From an uncultured Bacteroidales bacterium (lineage in GTDB: Bacteria; Bacteroidota; Bacteroidia; Bacteroidales; UBA932), in contig CALUQB010000001.1 of NCBI GenBank assembly GCA_944322815.1, positions 107,054 to 171,053 on the forward strand: 64,000 bases of DNA. The letters are read 5' to 3'. Shown here piece after piece: positions 52,404 to 61,993 of the stretch (position 1 is its first letter; every line of letters begins with the position of its first letter). A model generated the notes under the pieces. The model made no database searches, was not told where the DNA came from, and saw only the letters and a program-made list of their open reading frames with translations. The position numbers and the translations under genes were made by a program.

Positions 52404-53882
52404 ATGGCAAAAGAGGTTACTAAGAGATCCGAGAATTATTCACAGTGGTATGACAACCTGGTAGTCAAGGCTGATCTGGCAGAGCGTTCGGCTGTAAGGG
52501 GATGTATGGTCATCAAGCCTTACGGATATGCCATCTGGGAAAAGATGCAGCATGTCCTGGATGCAAAATTCAAGGAGACGGGGCACCAGAATGCATATTT
52601 CCCGCTTTTCATCCCGAAATCGTTCCTGAGCCGCGAAGCCGAGCATGTGGAAGGATTTGCAAAGGAATGTGCGGTAGTCACCCATCACAGGCTGATGGCC
52701 AATCCTGACGGTCCGGGCGTGGTAGTGGATCCGTCAGCCATACTGGAGGAAGAGCTTGTGGTAAGACCGACTTCGGAGACGATAATATGGAACACTTACA
52801 AGAACTGGGTGACATCATGGAGGGATCTTCCTATCCTCTGCAACCAGTGGGCGAACGTAGTCAGGTGGGAGATGAGGACCCGTCTTTTCCTGCGTACGGC
52901 GGAATTCCTCTGGCAGGAAGGGCATACGGCCCATGCTACAAGTGAAGAGGCAGTGGCCGAGGCTACGAAGATGGTCAACGTATATGCCGACTTTGCCCGC
53001 AACTATATGGCCATGCCGGTGGTCGTAGGACACAAGAGTCCCAACGAGAGATTCGCCGGAGCGCTTGACACTCTGACCATAGAGGCCATGATGCAGGACG
53101 GCAAGGCTCTGCAGGCCGGTACATCGCATTTCCTTGGCCAGAATTTCGCCAAGGCGTTCGATGTACAGTTTACGAACAGGGAAGGCAAGCAGGAGTACGT
53201 ATGGGCTACGTCATGGGGCGTATCCACACGTCTTATGGGAGCGTTGATCATGGCGCATGGCGATGACAACGGTCTGGTGCTGCCGCCGAAACTTGCCCCT
53301 ATCCAGGTCGTGATGGTGCCTATATACAAAAGTCCGGAAGAGAGGACAGCGATATTGGACAAGATGGACGAACTGAAAAAAGAGCTTGAAGCTCACGGAC
53401 ATACGGTCAAGATAGATGACAGGGACACCCTGCGTCCGGGCTTCAAGTTCGCCGAGTGGGAACTCAAAGGAGTGCCTGTGAGGATCGCCATAGGTGCCCG
53501 CGATATGGCGAACGGTACTGTGGAACTCGCCCGCCGCGATACATTGGAGAAAGTCTCCGTATCACAGGAAGGTCTCGGAAAAAGAATAGAGGACCTGCTG
53601 GATGAAATCCAGGCCAATATTTATGCGAAAGCCTTGAAATTCAGGGATGAACATATAGTGAAGGTGGATACCTGGGATGATTTCAAGGAGAAGATAGAGG
53701 AAGGAGGTTTCCTTCTCTGCCACTGGGACGGCACCACCGAGACAGAGGAAAGGATCAAGGAAGAGACCAAGGCTACCATCAGGTGCATTCCTATCGACTC
53801 CGCCGTATGCGAGGAGGAGGGCAAATGTATTTACACCGGCAAGCCGTCGCATCGCAGAGTGCTTTTTGCAAGGTCTTATTAG
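52404..53882 (+). CDS. proS: Prolyl-tRNA synthetase (short, archaeal/eukaryotic-type)
   Basis: The 492-residue class II synthetase starts at 52404 ([20 protein letters not shown]); the open frame before it covers the leader. Class II motifs are visible: [39 protein letters not shown] and [20 protein letters not shown]. The anticodon-binding domain follows ([12 protein letters not shown]) and a C-terminal domain ends in RSY. There is no bacterial editing insertion, as usual for Bacteroidetes ProS. Confidence 0.97.
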   Translation: MAKEVTKRSENYSQWYDNLVVKADLAERSAVRGCMVIKPYGYAIWEKMQHVLDAKFKETGHQNAYFPLFIPKSFLSREAEHVEGFAKECAVVTHHRLMANPDGPGVVVDPSAILEEELVVRPTSETIIWNTYKNWVTSWRDLPILCNQWANVVRWEMRTRLFLRTAEFLWQEGHTAHATSEEAVAEATKMVNVYADFARNYMAMPVVVGHKSPNERFAGALDTLTIEAMMQDGKALQAGTSHFLGQNFAKAFDVQFTNREGKQEYVWATSWGVSTRLMGALIMAHGDDNGLVLPPKLAPIQVVMVPIYKSPEERTAILDKMDELKKELEAHGHTVKIDDRDTLRPGFKFAEWELKGVPVRIAIGARDMANGTVELARRDTLEKVSVSQEGLGKRIEDLLDEIQANIYAKALKFRDEHIVKVDTWDDFKEKIEEGGFLLCHWDGTTETEERIKEETKATIRCIPIDSAVCEEEGKCIYTGKPSHRRVLFARSY

Positions 53883-53896
53883 AAAATATGTAACCG

Positions 53897-53957
53897 TAAC
53901 GTCAGCCCGGCGGAGTCCCTGTATACGGGAGAATGATTCGCCGGACTGATGTTTTTT
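53897..53957 (+). terminator. proS terminator, imperfect inverted repeat with T-run
   Basis: AACGTCAGCCCGGCGGA (53898-53914) pairs imperfectly with TCGCCGGACTGATGTT, followed by T6 (53952-53957). Arm sequence and spacer length resemble the larger repeat at 40332-40390. Confidence 0.6.
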
Positions 53958-53969
53958 AATTATCTGATT

Positions 53970-55076
53970 ATGAGAAAACTGTTTCTGTCATTCATGGCAT
54001 TGGTGCCTGTATTTGCGACAGCTCAGGAAACCGGGCAGTCTGATCCTTTGAAAGTCCTGGACGAGGCAGCCAGGGCAGTCGAGGCAGCCCCGAAAGTGGA
54101 AGTGGAAACCACCCCTGTACCGAAATACTGGAAGAATTCCCTGCAGACGAAGCTGGATTTCGGGCAGACTTCGCTGACCAACTGGGCCGCAGGAGGGTAT
54201 AATACGATATCGCTCAAGACTTACATCGATGGCAATGCGAATTATGCCAAGGACAAGATGTTCTGGAACAACCGGCTCCAGCTTGACTACGGATTCTTCT
54301 ATTCCGCCGACAAGCCTGTACTGCAGAAAAGCGATGACAGGATATATCTGGAGAGCAAGTGGGGATATCAGGCAAAAGACGAACTTTATTATTCAATAAA
54401 TTTCAGTTTCAAGTCGCAGTTCGCCAATACTTTTGAATTTCCTACTCCTTCGGCCAAGGCAGACGGCTCATCCCTGCCGGACGGGGAGGAGTATACTACG
54501 GAGGATTGGCGTGCTGCAAGTGTGCTGAAGTCCGGCTTCCTGTCCCCGGCTTATACGAATCTGGCTCTCGGTCTCGATTACAAGCCCTTGAGTTGGCTTA
54601 CAGTCAATCTCGCGCCATTGACCGGAGGTCTGGTGATAGTGGACAACCCGCTCCTGCGTTCATCTTACAGCCAGCCGTTGAAAAAACAGTATGAGGATGT
54701 GACTGATCTTCCCAAACTGGCGGATGGCTCTACCGTGGACGGGAATGTGTACCGGGCCGTGAAGTTCGAGTTCGGTGCCCAGCTCAAAGTCGATTTCAAG
54801 GTGAATGTCAACGACAATTTCGCCTTTTCATCTCAGGTCGTCCTCTTTTCGGATTATCTGGACGATCCTCAGAATCTGCGTGTGAACTGGGATACGAGAT
54901 TTGACTGGAAAATAGCCAAATTCTTTTCTTTCATGTTTACGACGAATCTGATCTATGATGACAATGTCATGATCGTGACTCCGGAGGAAAAGGCTGCCGG
55001 TCTTCAGGGCAAGCAGCGAATACAGTTCAAGGAGTCCCTTACTTTCGGATTTGTCTACACTTTTTCAAGACAGTGA
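53970..55076 (+). CDS. DUF3078 domain-containing secreted/outer membrane protein
   Basis: The 368-residue protein starts at 53970 (MRKLFLSFMALVPVFATA) with a cleavable signal. The start of the mature region, WKNSLQTKLDFGQTSLTNWA, and the following GGYNTISLKTYIDGNANYAK are characteristic of DUF3078 proteins of Bacteroidetes, which are beta-barrel-like. The remainder alternates short amphipathic strands up to FGFVYTFSRQ. Role unknown. tilS begins right at its stop. Confidence 0.85.
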   Translation: MRKLFLSFMALVPVFATAQETGQSDPLKVLDEAARAVEAAPKVEVETTPVPKYWKNSLQTKLDFGQTSLTNWAAGGYNTISLKTYIDGNANYAKDKMFWNNRLQLDYGFFYSADKPVLQKSDDRIYLESKWGYQAKDELYYSINFSFKSQFANTFEFPTPSAKADGSSLPDGEEYTTEDWRAASVLKSGFLSPAYTNLALGLDYKPLSWLTVNLAPLTGGLVIVDNPLLRSSYSQPLKKQYEDVTDLPKLADGSTVDGNVYRAVKFEFGAQLKVDFKVNVNDNFAFSSQVVLFSDYLDDPQNLRVNWDTRFDWKIAKFFSFMFTTNLIYDDNVMIVTPEEKAAGLQGKQRIQFKESLTFGFVYTFSRQ

Positions 55077-55077
55077 C

Positions 55078-56547
55078 GTGTATCACGAATTCTCGAATAT
55101 ATTGGCCCGGACGGGCCTGTGGAATGATTCCGGCACGGTGCTTCTGGCAGTGAGCGGAGGTATCGACTCGATGTGCATGGCGGATCTGTTCCGAAGGACG
55201 GGACTGCCGTTTGCCATAGCGCACTGCAATTTTCATCTTCGCGGTGACGAGAGTGACGGGGACGAAGCTCTGGTCAGGGACTGGGCGGTCGGTGCCGGAG
55301 TAAGATTCCATAAAAAGGATTTCGATACCGGGGCTTTTGCGGCCGATACGGGGACCAGCATAGAGATGGCCGCCAGGGAACTGCGTTACAGATGGTTTGC
55401 CGGGCTGTGTCAGGATGAAGGTTATTCTGCCCTGTGTGTGGCGCATAACGCGAACGACAATGCTGAAACCCTGTTTCTGAATCTGGTCCGCGGCACGGGG
55501 TTGAAAGGCTTGTCCGGAATGGGGGAAGAGTCTGAGGTCCCTTATTCAGAAGATGGTGTCCATGTGAGACTTCTGCGTCCGCTTCTTCCCTTTACCAGAA
55601 AGCAGATAGAGGGCTATGTGAGAAGACATTCCGTCCCGTACAGGGAAGACAGGACAAATGCAGGGACAGACTATAAAAGGAACAAGATACGTCATCTGGT
55701 ATTTCCGGTTCTGGAGCAGATGAATCCTTCCTTTATCAGGACGGTCTCTGAAGAAATGACATATTTTTCCCAGGCCGGGGCCATAGCCGACATTTATTAC
55801 AGGTCAGTGGCGGATGTTGTAGTGAAAAAGGACGATGCAGGAGCAGAAGTCGATCTGGCAGCCCTGATGTCTCACGGCCAGTGGGAATATGTGCTTTACA
55901 GGTTTCTGGAAAATTACGGATTCAACAGCTCCGCCGTCTGTTCCGTGGTTTCTCTGCTGAAAAGTGACCGTACGGTTCCCGGCAAAGTTTTCCGCTCGTC
56001 CGGTTTTATCCTGGCTACGGCAGGGGGAAAACTGATACTCAGACCGGTTTCCGAGTCTCTGTCCGGAGATATGAAAGGAGTGCGCAGGCCAGGAAATTCA
56101 AGTTTGGGCAGGCCCGGGGCGTTCATGCCTGACGGTCCCGATGATGATTCCTTTATCGTGGTAAGGGGGAGCGGCAGCTATCGCTGCAATGGAGTGGACT
56201 TCACGGTTTCCATCGAGCCGCGTTCTGGAATCCGGACTCTGAAACAGCCTGCCGGTATTCTGATAGCCGATGCGGTCTTGCTGAAGTTTCCGTTCGTGTG
56301 CCGTGTATGGCGGGACGGTGACTGGTTCGTGCCGTTCGGCATGAAAGGACGAAAAAAGGTCAGTGATTTTTTCACTGACCTCAAGTATGACATGTTCCGC
56401 AAGGCTTCGTCCGTGATGGTGGTGGATACTTCAGATCCTGACCGGGACTGTAACAGAGTCGCCGCAGTTCTGGGTGAACGGATCGATGACCGTTACAAGG
56501 TCACAGATACTACATCGGATGTCCTTTTACTGCGTATCCTGAAATGA
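55078..56547 (+). CDS. tilS: tRNA(Ile)-lysidine synthetase
   Basis: TilS attaches lysine to C34 of the AUA-decoding tRNA-Ile. The PP-loop is VLLAVSGGIDSMCM, with AHCNFHLRGDESDGDE and CVAHNANDNAETLFLNL further on and RDWAVGAGVRFHKKDF typical of the family. The C-terminal region WRDGDWFVPFGMKGRKKVSD is the TilS C-domain. The start is either GTG at 55078, 1 nt after the upstream stop, or TTG at 55051 overlapping it. I prefer GTG. Length is about 490 residues. Confidence 0.93.
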   Translation: MYHEFSNILARTGLWNDSGTVLLAVSGGIDSMCMADLFRRTGLPFAIAHCNFHLRGDESDGDEALVRDWAVGAGVRFHKKDFDTGAFAADTGTSIEMAARELRYRWFAGLCQDEGYSALCVAHNANDNAETLFLNLVRGTGLKGLSGMGEESEVPYSEDGVHVRLLRPLLPFTRKQIEGYVRRHSVPYREDRTNAGTDYKRNKIRHLVFPVLEQMNPSFIRTVSEEMTYFSQAGAIADIYYRSVADVVVKKDDAGAEVDLAALMSHGQWEYVLYRFLENYGFNSSAVCSVVSLLKSDRTVPGKVFRSSGFILATAGGKLILRPVSESLSGDMKGVRRPGNSSLGRPGAFMPDGPDDDSFIVVRGSGSYRCNGVDFTVSIEPRSGIRTLKQPAGILIADAVLLKFPFVCRVWRDGDWFVPFGMKGRKKVSDFFTDLKYDMFRKASSVMVVDTSDPDRDCNRVAAVLGERIDDRYKVTDTTSDVLLLRILK

Positions 56548-56579
56548 ATCGGTCCGGCATGTTTCCCGGGCTTACACGA

Positions 56580-58361
56580 CTATCGGACAGTCAGTTCGTA
56601 CGGAAGTCTGGCATAGACTTTCCCGCTCTGGCTTGCGTTCCATTCCCTGAATGCTGTCTCGACATTCTCCAGAGGAGTGCCGGAGAATACGGATGCTGCA
56701 GATGCGCTGCTGCCCAGTGCCTTGGCGAGCATTTCAATGGCTGACAGAGGCTTCGGATATTCCGCTATGTTCCACTGTGAGAGGTCGGACGAATCCGATC
56801 CTCCTGCAGATACGGCATACCGGATGGCGTCCATCAATGTACCTTCGCTGTCTGCGAGTTTCAGCCTGACAGCGTCATCTCCCGACCAGACACGGCCCTG
56901 TCCTATTTCATCCACATAGCTTCTGTCCAGGGATCTTCCTTCAGCCACTATCGTGGTGAACGTTTCGTAGATATTCTCTACGGAAGCCTGCATGTAGGCT
57001 ACTTCCTTTTCATCGAGAGGTCTCAGGCAGCTGTACATGTCTCCGTGCCTGTTCGAATTCACGGAGGTGACATTGATATGAGCTATGTCATCCAGAGTCT
57101 TGCTGAAATCAGGTATCATGCTGAATACTCCGATGGAACCGGTGAGAGTGCTGCTGTTCGTGAAGATATAGTCGCATCCTGCTGAAATCCAATATCCGCC
57201 TGAAGCGGCATAGTTTCCGTAAGATGCTATGACCGGCTTTTCTTCGCAAAGAAGGGCTATTTCATCCTTGATCTTTTCTGCAGCCAGGACACTTCCTCCT
57301 GGAGAATTCACTCTGAGTACCACGGCTTTCACATTCTCGTCTTTCCTGACAGATGAAATGATCCTGGCGAACCTGTCTCCCGTCACCTGCTGTTCTTCAT
57401 CTCCGTCCAGAATATTTCCGTCGGCAAATATGACAGCCACCGTATTTTCAGCCCTGAAATTCGGCTGCACTTTCAGCGATGCGTAGTCTGCCAGCGATAT
57501 CATGGCAGTCTTTTCGAAACTTGTGGCCTGGAAATATTCCGTCAGCTTGTTCCTCAGTTCATCCAGAGTGAGAAGCTCGTCTACAAGTCCTGCATCCACG
57601 TAGTCCTGCGGAAAGTTCAGCTCAAGGTCGTTTATGGCTGAATTGAAACTTTCGGCGCTGATTCCGCGGCTTTCGGCGATATCCGCAGTCCATGAATCCC
57701 AGATGGAGGCTATCAGTTCGCGGTTCTGGGTGAGGTTTTCAGGACTGGCCTCATTCCTGACGAAGGTTTCGCCTGCGGATTTGTACTTTCCGTGGCGGAT
57801 CAGCTGGACATTTATGCCGAGCTTGGCGAGGATATCTTTCAGGAAAAACATCTGGCTGGATATTCCGGTCAGCGTGTTCATGCCTCCTGCATGAGGTGTC
57901 ATGTAGATCTTGTCAGACACTGACGCGAGGTAATATCCTGCATTGGACGGATTTTCCATATACGAAATGACGGCTTTTCCGCTCATCCTGAAATTTACGA
58001 GGGCCTGCCGCAGTTCTTCTATTTCGGCCATGCCTCCATAGGCCATGTCCGGCTTGAGGTAAATGTATTTGACGGCAGGATCCGAAGCCGCGTTCTCTAT
58101 CGCCCTGACGGCATCCAGAATCCCTATTACGTTCGCATGAGACCCCGAAATCCCTGAGAGCAGGCTCATGTCCTGAGTCTGTTCGGCCAGCTGTACCTCC
58201 GAAAGGTCTATTCTCAAAATCGCCGATCCGGGCATCACAGGCTCGGAATTTCCGAGCAATGACAGTGAACCTATGATTCCGAAAAAGACGAAAAGCTTTA
58301 CAATACCTAAAATAAGGCAGCCGACAATGACTGCCAACGTGATTTTCAGAAAATCTTTCAT
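56580..58361 (-). CDS. sppA: Signal peptide peptidase SppA, 67K type
   Basis: The 593-residue membrane protease begins with one transmembrane segment (LAVIVGCLILGIVKLFVFFG) and has two Clp-like domains. The general-base Lys is in RHGKYKSAGETFVR and the nucleophile Ser in YGNYAASGGYWIS, which is followed by STLTGSIGVFSM. It degrades leftover signal peptides in the membrane. It is divergent from the TonB receptor gene. Confidence 0.94.
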   Translation of the reverse strand: MKDFLKITLAVIVGCLILGIVKLFVFFGIIGSLSLLGNSEPVMPGSAILRIDLSEVQLAEQTQDMSLLSGISGSHANVIGILDAVRAIENAASDPAVKYIYLKPDMAYGGMAEIEELRQALVNFRMSGKAVISYMENPSNAGYYLASVSDKIYMTPHAGGMNTLTGISSQMFFLKDILAKLGINVQLIRHGKYKSAGETFVRNEASPENLTQNRELIASIWDSWTADIAESRGISAESFNSAINDLELNFPQDYVDAGLVDELLTLDELRNKLTEYFQATSFEKTAMISLADYASLKVQPNFRAENTVAVIFADGNILDGDEEQQVTGDRFARIISSVRKDENVKAVVLRVNSPGGSVLAAEKIKDEIALLCEEKPVIASYGNYAASGGYWISAGCDYIFTNSSTLTGSIGVFSMIPDFSKTLDDIAHINVTSVNSNRHGDMYSCLRPLDEKEVAYMQASVENIYETFTTIVAEGRSLDRSYVDEIGQGRVWSGDDAVRLKLADSEGTLMDAIRYAVSAGGSDSSDLSQWNIAEYPKPLSAIEMLAKALGSSASAASVFSGTPLENVETAFREWNASQSGKVYARLPYELTVR

Positions 58362-58385
58362 AAACCGTAATTATCCAAATTTTAT

Positions 58386-58441
58386 CAAAAATACGCAAAA
58401 TCCGTCAAATTTCGCCGGTTTGGCGAAATTAATTATTTTTG
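58386..58441. promoter_or_regulatory. Divergent promoter region with a 9-bp perfect inverted repeat
   Basis: TATTTTTG on the plus strand (58434-58441) faces the TonB receptor, and TATTTTTG on the minus strand (58393-58386) faces sppA. Between them AATTTCGCC (58408-58416) and GGCGAAATT (58422-58430) form an inverted repeat with a 5-nt spacer, a plausible repressor operator. Confidence 0.55.
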
Positions 58442-58454
58442 CAGACTGGATTTG

Positions 58455-60593
58455 ATGATGCGCATGAACAGGATAATGACATTGGTATTGGGCTGTATGG
58501 CGGCGGTTTTGCCGTCAGCAGCCGGGAATATTGGCCCGGCAGGGCCCCAAATGGATACGTCGGGAATTTATAAGGATCGCAGCGACAGCCTGGAGGCGGC
58601 GGTTTTCGTGGCGAGGCAGTCCGGAAATTATCTGTCGAAGGGGAAACAGATCAGGACCGAGGTGATTTCGTCCGCCGGTCTGAACAAGATGGCATGCTGC
58701 AGTCTGGCGGAGAGTTTCGAGAATTCGGCAAGCGTGACGGTGGGTTATTCGGATGCCGTTACGGGGGCACGTCAGATACGGCTTCTGGGCCTGTCGGGGG
58801 TCTATACGCAGATGCTGGATGAGGCCCGGCCTGTGATGCGCGGTCTTTCTGCCCCGTTCGGTCTTTCGTATGTGCCCGGGCAGTGGCTGGAAAGTATCCA
58901 GATCGCGAAAGGTCCTTCTTCCGTGGTCAGCGGGGTGGAAGCCATCACGGGACAGATAAATCTGGAGCATCGCAAGCCTACGGACGAGAAGCCGCTTTTC
59001 CTGAATGCTTCGGTGATGAGCGATACCAGAATGGATCTGAATGTCGCTTCGTCCCTGCAGATGGGGCCGTCGTGGAGTACTGTTGTTCTGGGGCATGTGT
59101 CTGGAAATGCAAAGAGCTTTGATCACAATCAGGACGGATTCATGGACGCTCCGGAGCAGCTGCAGTTCAACCTCTCGAACCGGTGGCTGTATTTCGGACA
59201 GAACGGAGTGCAGGTGCGTTTCGGCTTCAGGGCCTTGCAGGATACACGGCACGGAGGACAGAAAGGGTATGACCATGAGTCGTTTTCGATTTATGCTCCC
59301 GAAGAGCCGGGGGCCGATCCATGGGGCTCGGACATCGTGAACAGATCGCTGAACGGCTATCTGAAAGTGGGGATACCTTTGGAAGCGGACAATTCGCAGA
59401 ATATCGCCGTCGTGGCAGACTATACTTTCCAGAGTATGGATTCATGGTTCGGGGCCACGTCTTATATGGGACGTCAGCATTCGGCATACGTGAATCTCCT
59501 GTATCAGAACGAGGTGAACGAGTCTCACAAGTTCATTCTGGGACTGAACGGCGTGTTCGACAGATATGACGAGGCACTGGACAGGACGGTATGGGTCCTG
59601 GGACCTGTGAATACCGTGTCAGGCGGGGTGGACGATCTCGGGAATGCCGGTGTCTTCGGTGAATACACTTTCCACGCAGGTGACAAGTTCACCGCAATCG
59701 CCGGTCTGAGAGGTGACTGGTACAGCCGTTCCGGTTTCAAGTTCATACCGAGGGTGTCTCTGAAATATTCTCCGTTGGAACAGATAGTGGTCAGGGCCGG
59801 GGCAGGACGCGGTCTCAGATATGCCACGCCTCTGGTGGACAACATCGGAGTCTTTTCGACCGGAAAGTCCTTCCAAGGTGACTTCGACAGCCGTACGTTG
59901 GAAGACGCCTGGACCTTCGGCGGCAATGTCACATATTATTTCCCGTTCGGCGCATCTTCGGATACTTATTTGAGTTTCGACTATTTCCATACCGGATTCG
60001 GCCAGCAGATGGTCGTGGATTACGAGATGGGACCGAATTCGATATGGTTTTACGATATGGACGGGAACAGGTCCTGGACGGACAATTTCCAGCTGGATTT
60101 TTCCGTGGAGCCTGTGGAGAGGTTCACTGTGTCGCTTACATGCAGATATACTGATGCGAAGATAGAGATGCGGGGACGGGGACTGGTGGAGAAGCCGATG
60201 ACAAGCAGGTTCAAGGGTGTCCTGAACCTTCAGTATGCGACGAGGCTGAGCAAGTGGATTTTCGATTTCACTGCGTCTCTGAACGGCTCCTGTCGAGTGT
60301 ACGATTTCATGCTAGATGCCAGGGGTGATGACGGAAAACTCCTTTATGAAAACGGACGGACTCCGGTGTATCCGCTGCTGTATGCGCAGGTTACCAGACG
60401 TTTCAAGGGGATGGATGTGTACGTAGGCGGGGAGAACCTGACGAATTTCCGTCAGAAGGATGTTGTTCTGGGAACCAAAGGTGCCGACGGTTTCGTGAAC
60501 CCGAGACTCCGGTCATTCGATGCGAGTGCGGTCTGGGGTCCGGTCATGGGGGTCAAGGTGTATGCTGGGGTGCGTTTCACGCTGTGGAAATAA
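58455..60593 (+). CDS. TonB-dependent outer membrane receptor, probably metal-related
   Basis: The 712-residue receptor starts at one of several clustered ATGs (58455 or 58464). A signal peptide is followed by a plug (LLGLSGVYTQMLDEARPVMR, VPGQWLESIQIAKGPSSVVS, GVEAITGQINLE) and a beta barrel with TonB-receptor C-terminal strands (RFTLWK). It has no SusC or regulatory-domain features. The plug begins with a Cys pair (NKMACCSLAESF). The next gene codes for a periplasmic HMA protein, so copper or another soft metal, or a metal chelate, is a reasonable cargo guess. Confidence 0.9.
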   Translation: MMRMNRIMTLVLGCMAAVLPSAAGNIGPAGPQMDTSGIYKDRSDSLEAAVFVARQSGNYLSKGKQIRTEVISSAGLNKMACCSLAESFENSASVTVGYSDAVTGARQIRLLGLSGVYTQMLDEARPVMRGLSAPFGLSYVPGQWLESIQIAKGPSSVVSGVEAITGQINLEHRKPTDEKPLFLNASVMSDTRMDLNVASSLQMGPSWSTVVLGHVSGNAKSFDHNQDGFMDAPEQLQFNLSNRWLYFGQNGVQVRFGFRALQDTRHGGQKGYDHESFSIYAPEEPGADPWGSDIVNRSLNGYLKVGIPLEADNSQNIAVVADYTFQSMDSWFGATSYMGRQHSAYVNLLYQNEVNESHKFILGLNGVFDRYDEALDRTVWVLGPVNTVSGGVDDLGNAGVFGEYTFHAGDKFTAIAGLRGDWYSRSGFKFIPRVSLKYSPLEQIVVRAGAGRGLRYATPLVDNIGVFSTGKSFQGDFDSRTLEDAWTFGGNVTYYFPFGASSDTYLSFDYFHTGFGQQMVVDYEMGPNSIWFYDMDGNRSWTDNFQLDFSVEPVERFTVSLTCRYTDAKIEMRGRGLVEKPMTSRFKGVLNLQYATRLSKWIFDFTASLNGSCRVYDFMLDARGDDGKLLYENGRTPVYPLLYAQVTRRFKGMDVYVGGENLTNFRQKDVVLGTKGADGFVNPRLRSFDASAVWGPVMGVKVYAGVRFTLWK

Positions 60594-60731
60594 TCCTGAT
60601 TTGAGAGATTTTCGGCCCTTTTTGAACGGATATTGAAACTATTTCTTAATTTTGTAGAATACGTGCCGGCCGGAAACACGGCCTTGTACGGAAATGAATC
60701 ATTGTATAAAACGGACTTAAGACTTCTGAAA

Positions 60732-61091
60732 ATGAAAAGTATGATCATGTCGGCATTGGCTGCCGCCGTCCTTTCCCTTATGATTCCCGGAGCGGCTGCA
60801 TCTGCAGAGCCTGGTTTCGTCAAGATGGACGAGCTTTTGAATGCCAAGCCGAAGAAAGAGCTGAAAGAGGTCACTTTTTCCGTATCCATGCATTGCGGGA
60901 AATGTGTGGCGAAGATTACGGAGAATATATCTTTCGAGAAGGGGGTCAAGGATCTGAAGGTATCGCTGGACCAGCATACGGTATGGATCAAGTATGATGT
61001 TTCCAAGACTTCATGGCAGACCTTGAAGTCAGCTGTAGAAAAGCTGGGGTATGAAGTGTCTGTCTTGCAGGAGGCAGGGCAGGAATCCTGA
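60732..61091 (+). CDS. Periplasmic heavy-metal-associated (HMA) domain protein
   Basis: The 119-residue protein starts at 60732 (MKSMIMSALAAAVLSLMIPG). A signal peptide precedes one ferredoxin-like HMA domain with the metal site SMHCGKCVAKI (Cys55, Cys58), followed by GVKDLKVSLDQHTVWIKYD and LKSAVEKLGYEVSV. Such domains bind Cu(I) and similar ions. It lies 138 bp after the TonB receptor and 18 bp before the NfnA-like gene. Confidence 0.9.
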   Translation: MKSMIMSALAAAVLSLMIPGAAASAEPGFVKMDELLNAKPKKELKEVTFSVSMHCGKCVAKITENISFEKGVKDLKVSLDQHTVWIKYDVSKTSWQTLKSAVEKLGYEVSVLQEAGQES

Positions 61092-61109
61092 AACTGAAAA
61101 ACCGGTATC

Positions 61110-61958
61110 ATGTATAAAATATTGACTAAAGAAATGCTTTCACCTGCGATATGCAGGATGAAAGTACTGGCTCCGCGGGTGGCTTCTTCTGCGCATCCGG
61201 GACAGTTCCTGATAGTGAGGGTGAACGAACATGGAGAGCGAATCCCGTTGACCATCAGCGATTTTGATGCCGAAGAGGGTTCTGTGACCATAGTCACCCA
61301 GAAAATAGGAGCATCTACGAAGGAGATATGCGCTCTCGAAGCGGGGGAGTGTTTCGAGGATGTTGTGGGGCCTCTGGGCCTGCCGTCCGATTTCGTGGAG
61401 AAATCAGATGAGGAGCTTGCCGGCAGACGTTACATCTTCATTGCCGGAGGCGTGGGTACTGCTCCAGTATATCCGCAGGTGAAATACCTGAAAGCGCACG
61501 GCGCATATGTGGATGTGATAATAGGCGCCAAGACTGCAGATCTTCTCATATACAAGGAGGAGATGGCTGCTGTCTGCGATCATCTGTATATCTGTACCGA
61601 TGACGGAAGCGAAGGTTTCAAGGGTATGGTGACCGGACTGCTGGAGAAGATAGTTCTCGAAGACGGAAACAGATATGACCAGGCTGTGGCTATCGGTCCG
61701 ATGATCATGATGAAATTCGCCACTCTCACCGCGAAAAAGCTCGGCCTGCCGATCATAGTCAGTCTGAATACTCTGATGGTGGACGGTACTGGCATGTGCG
61801 GCGCGTGCCGTGTGACAGTGGCCGGCAAGACCAGGTTCGCCTGCGTGGAGGGACCTGAATTCAACGGATATGACGTGGATTTCGATGAGGCCATGCGGCG
61901 TCAGGGAATGTACCGCAAGGAGGAAATCGAAGAGGATCACAAGTGCAAGATCAGATAG
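61110..61958 (+). CDS. nfnA: NfnA-like FAD/NAD-binding reductase (sulfide/dihydroorotate dehydrogenase-like)
   Basis: The 282-residue flavoprotein has an FNR-type FAD domain (HPGQFLIVRVNEHGERIPLT), an NAD-binding domain (IFIAGGVGTAPVYPQ) and a C-terminal 2Fe-2S site with MCGACRVTVAGKTRFACVEG. This is the small-subunit pattern of NfnAB, which couples NADH, NADPH and ferredoxin, and of SudB. The large-subunit gene follows 35 bp downstream. The exact acceptor cannot be read from the sequence. Confidence 0.88.
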   Translation: MYKILTKEMLSPAICRMKVLAPRVASSAHPGQFLIVRVNEHGERIPLTISDFDAEEGSVTIVTQKIGASTKEICALEAGECFEDVVGPLGLPSDFVEKSDEELAGRRYIFIAGGVGTAPVYPQVKYLKAHGAYVDVIIGAKTADLLIYKEEMAAVCDHLYICTDDGSEGFKGMVTGLLEKIVLEDGNRYDQAVAIGPMIMMKFATLTAKKLGLPIIVSLNTLMVDGTGMCGACRVTVAGKTRFACVEGPEFNGYDVDFDEAMRRQGMYRKEEIEEDHKCKIR

Positions 61959-61993
61959 TCCGGAACGGTTCCGGCTTTTAAAAAGGATTTGTT

